NCBI RefSeq assembly: GCF_000003605.2
Contig: NW_003134475.1
Location: 1-10,965, forward strand
Direction: 5' to 3'
Length of the DNA stretch: 10,965 nucleotides
From: Saccoglossus kowalevskii
Taxonomy: Eukaryota; Hemichordata; Enteropneusta; Harrimaniidae
The notes below the pieces were generated by a model that was not told the origin of the DNA, did not search any database, and saw only the letters and a program-made list of their open reading frames with translations. Made by a program: the position numbers and the translations under genes. Below are positions 9,100-10,965 of this stretch, in pieces; positions within the stretch are counted from its first letter, which is position 1, and each line of letters starts with the position of its first letter.

Positions 9100-10233
9100 G
9101 TGTTGTATGCACTGTGTTATATTGAGTAATTATCCAATGATCGAGTGTTGTATACACTGTGTTGTACTGAGTTATTATTTAACAATTGAGTGTTGTATAC
9201 ACTGTGTTGTACTGTGTAATTATTTAACAATTGAGTGTTGTGTACACTGTGTTGCACTGAGTAATTATGTAACGATCGAGCGTTGTATACACTGTCTTGT
9301 ACTGAGTAATTATGTAACGATCGATTGTTGTATGCACTGTATTGCACTGAGTAATTATGTAACGATCGATTGTTGTAGGCACTGTATTGCACTGAGTAAT
9401 TATATAACGATCGATTGTTGTATGCACTGTGTTGCACTGAGTAAGTATGTAACGATCGATTGTTGTACGCACTGTGTTGCACTGAGTAATTATGTAACGA
9501 TCGATTGTTGTATGCACTGTGTTGCACTGGGTGATTATGTAACGATCGATTGTTGTATGCACTGTATTGCACTGAGTAATCATGTATCAATTGATTGTTG
9601 TATACACTGTATTGCACTGAATAATTATGTAACGATCGAGTGTTGTATACACTGTCTTGTACTGAGTAATTATGTAACGATAGATTTGTGTTGACACTGT
9701 GTTGTACTGAGTAATTATGTAACGATCGATTGTTGTTTACACTGTCTTGTACTGAGTAATTATGTAACGATCGAGTGTTGTATACACTGTATTTCACTGA
9801 ATAATTACGTAACGATCGAGTGTTGTATACACTGTCTTGTACTGAGTAATTATGTAACGATCGAGTGTTGTATGCACTGTATTGAACTGAGTAATTATGT
9901 AATGATCGATTGTTGTATACACTGTATTGCACTGAGTAATTATGTAACGATCGATTGTTGTATACACTGTATTGCACTGCGGAATTATGTAACGATCGAT
10001 TATTGTATGCACTGTATTGCACTGAGTAATTATGTAACGATCGATTGTTGTATGCACTGTATTGCACTGAGTAATTATGTAACGATCAATTGTTGTATGC
10101 ACTGTATTGCACAGAGTAATTATGTAACGATCGATCGTTGTATGCACTGTATTGCACTGAGTAATTATGTAACGATCGATTGTTGTATACAATGTATTGC
10201 ACTGAGTAATTATGTAACGATCGATTGTTGTAT
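9100..10233. repeat. B-E leader fragment joined to 0.96-kb duplication, right copy
   Basis: B, C, D and E occupy 9100-9279. At about 9274 the sequence switches from leader to the GAGCGTTG monomer and then follows 3646-4605 for about 960 bp. This is a clean junction: elsewhere E is followed by TATAAACTG monomers, never by GAGCGTTG. A' is at 9685-9729 and J-K-L at 9550-9684. Confidence 0.85.
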
Positions 10234-10406
10234 GCACTGTATTGCACTGAGTAATATGTAACGATCGAGTGTTGTATACACTGTCTTGTACTGAGTAATT
10301 ATGTAACGATCGATTGTTGTATGCACTGTATTGCACCTGAGTAATTTATGTAACGATCGAGTGTTGTATGCACTGTGTTTGTACTGAGTAATTATGTAAC
10401 GATCGA
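10234..10406. repeat. Second indel-rich patch ahead of the A copy at 10407
   Basis: Four single-base indels lie within about 130 bp: GTAATATGTAAC (one lost, about 10254), GCACCTGAG (one gained, about 10336), TAATTTATG (one gained, about 10345) and GTGTTTGTAC (one gained, about 10379). The stretch is homologous to the monomers just before the A copies at 4912 and 9053. Three or so monomers present at 4591-4720 are missing, because consensus monomers join straight to the GTGTTGTATAC copy. Confidence 0.83.
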
Positions 10407-10901
10407 TTTGTGTTGACAATGTATTTTACTGAGTATTTATGTAACGATCGAGTGTTGTATGCACTGTGTTATATTGAGTAATTATCCAATGATCGAGTGT
10501 TGTATACACTGTGTTGTACTGAGTTATTATTTAACAATTGAGTGTTGTATACACTGTGTTGTACTGTGTAATTATTTAACAATTGAGTGTTGTGTACACT
10601 GTGTTGCACTTAGTAATTATGTAACGATCGATTGTTGTATAAACTGTATTGCACTGAGTAATTATGTATCGATCGATTGTTGTATACACTGTATTGAACT
10701 GAGTAATTATGTAACAATCGATTGTTGTATGCACTGTATTGCACTGAGTAATTATGTAATGTTCGATTGTTGTATACACTGTATTGCACTGCGTAATTAT
10801 GTAACGATCGATTTGTGTTGACACTGTATTGCACTGAGTAATTATGTAACGATCGATTGTTGTATACACTGTATTGCACTGAGTAATTATGTAACGATCG
10901 A
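10407..10901. repeat. Last leader copy A-G and following monomers
   Basis: A (with GAGTATTTATG), B, C, D, E (with CACTTAGTAAT), F and G (ending AACAATCGA) occupy 10407-10721. A monomer ending AATGTTCGA, a CTGCGTAATTATG monomer, an A'-like monomer at 10812 and a consensus monomer follow. Several changes are private to this copy. Confidence 0.8.
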
Positions 10902-10965
10902 TTGTTGTATACACTGTATTGCACATGAGTAATTATATAACGATCGATGTGTGTAGATATTGTAT
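10902..10965. repeat. Divergent terminal monomers
   Basis: The penultimate monomer has an extra base (GCACATGAG, about 10925) and ATTATATAACG. The final partial monomer reads TGTGTGTAGATATTGTAT, which resembles the start of an A monomer (TTTGTGTTGACAATGTAT) with at least four substitutions. This may be the start of an array edge or simply another variant; the window ends too soon to tell. Confidence 0.6.

Larger units (their letters stand above)
1..10965. repeat. 45-bp tandem satellite array filling the window
   Basis: About 243 head-to-tail copies of a 45-bp unit, all in one orientation, fill the window with no interruption by unrelated sequence. The typical unit reads TTGTTGTATGCACTGTATTG, CACTGAGTAATTATG, TAACGATCGA, giving about 36% GC and a + strand richer in G and T. 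Variants differ at a few preferred places: G or T at the first base; TATGCAC, TATACAC or TATAAAC; CTGTATTGCAC, CTGTGTTGCAC or CTGTCTTGTAC; and AACGATCGA or AACAATTGA. From 607 to about 8870 the 45-bp phase holds without a single indel. No promoter, coding region, RNA gene or transposon is visible anywhere in the window. The organisation is that of eukaryotic satellite DNA; this is inferred from structure, not from a family I recognise. Plasmid iterons or a bacterial repeat locus are much less likely given the copy number and the absence of genes. Confidence 0.97.

Noticed and set aside
1-10965. CRISPR array
   Set aside because: Repeats are directly adjacent with no unique spacers, and no cas gene is present.
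1-10965. Plasmid or phage iteron origin
   Set aside because: More than 240 copies without any replication gene or DnaA-type region is far beyond iteron arrays.
1-10965. CENP-B box
   Set aside because: The motif needs TTCG followed by a CGGG core. I find no CGGG in the array, so there is no support for a CENP-B site; this does not exclude a centromeric role.
1-10965. Telomeric repeat
   Set aside because: The unit is long and shows no short G-rich telomere motif. Subtelomeric placement cannot be tested from this window.

Overview
The whole window is one tandem-repeat array. It holds about 243 copies of an AT-rich 45-bp monomer in a single orientation, from the first base to nearly the last. 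I see no gene, RNA gene, mobile element, CRISPR array or unique sequence. This is satellite DNA, most likely from a eukaryotic genome (heterochromatin, centromeric/pericentromeric, subtelomeric or B-chromosome type). The sequence does not let me name the organism or confirm the chromosomal location.

Monomer: in the phase used here (starting at the T/G before TGTTGTAT), a unit reads TTGTTGTATGCACTGTATTG, then CACTGAGTAATTATG, then TAACGATCGA. The consensus is about 36% GC, with T over A and G over C on the + strand. Because 45 is divisible by 3, a frame without a stop stays open across many copies. This explains the long open frames on both strands (up to about 405 codons), which I do not treat as genes.

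Higher-order layout: monomers fall into recognisable variants (called A to L here) that recur in fixed order. A 'leader' run A-B-C-D-E-F-G-H appears whole or in part at 1, 1582, 2122, 4912, 5497, 9053 and 10407. Parts of it without A appear at 727, 2977, 6532 and 7792. A second module, J-K-L-A', ends at 585, 2976, 4101, 6396, 7791 and 9729. A and A' carry TTTGTGTTGACA and punctuate the array 15 times at irregular spacing. Complete units of 12 monomers (540 bp: 1-540 and 1582-2121) and 13 monomers (585 bp: 4912-5496) are visible.

Above that level, blocks of 0.6-1.2 kb are duplicated almost without change at distances of 1.4-5.6 kb: 952-2121 with 4282-5451, 2752-3751 with 7567-8566, 3646-4605 with 9274-10233, and 5812-6396 with 7207-7791. 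The array is therefore a mosaic built by repeated unequal exchange or segmental amplification, not a simple head-to-tail higher-order repeat.

Irregularities: there is one 6-bp insertion near 596. The 45-bp phase is then perfect for over 8 kb. Single-base indels are concentrated at 8873-9086 and 10254-10380, both in homologous positions just upstream of an A monomer. The last 60 or so bases start to diverge, which may mark the approach of the array edge.
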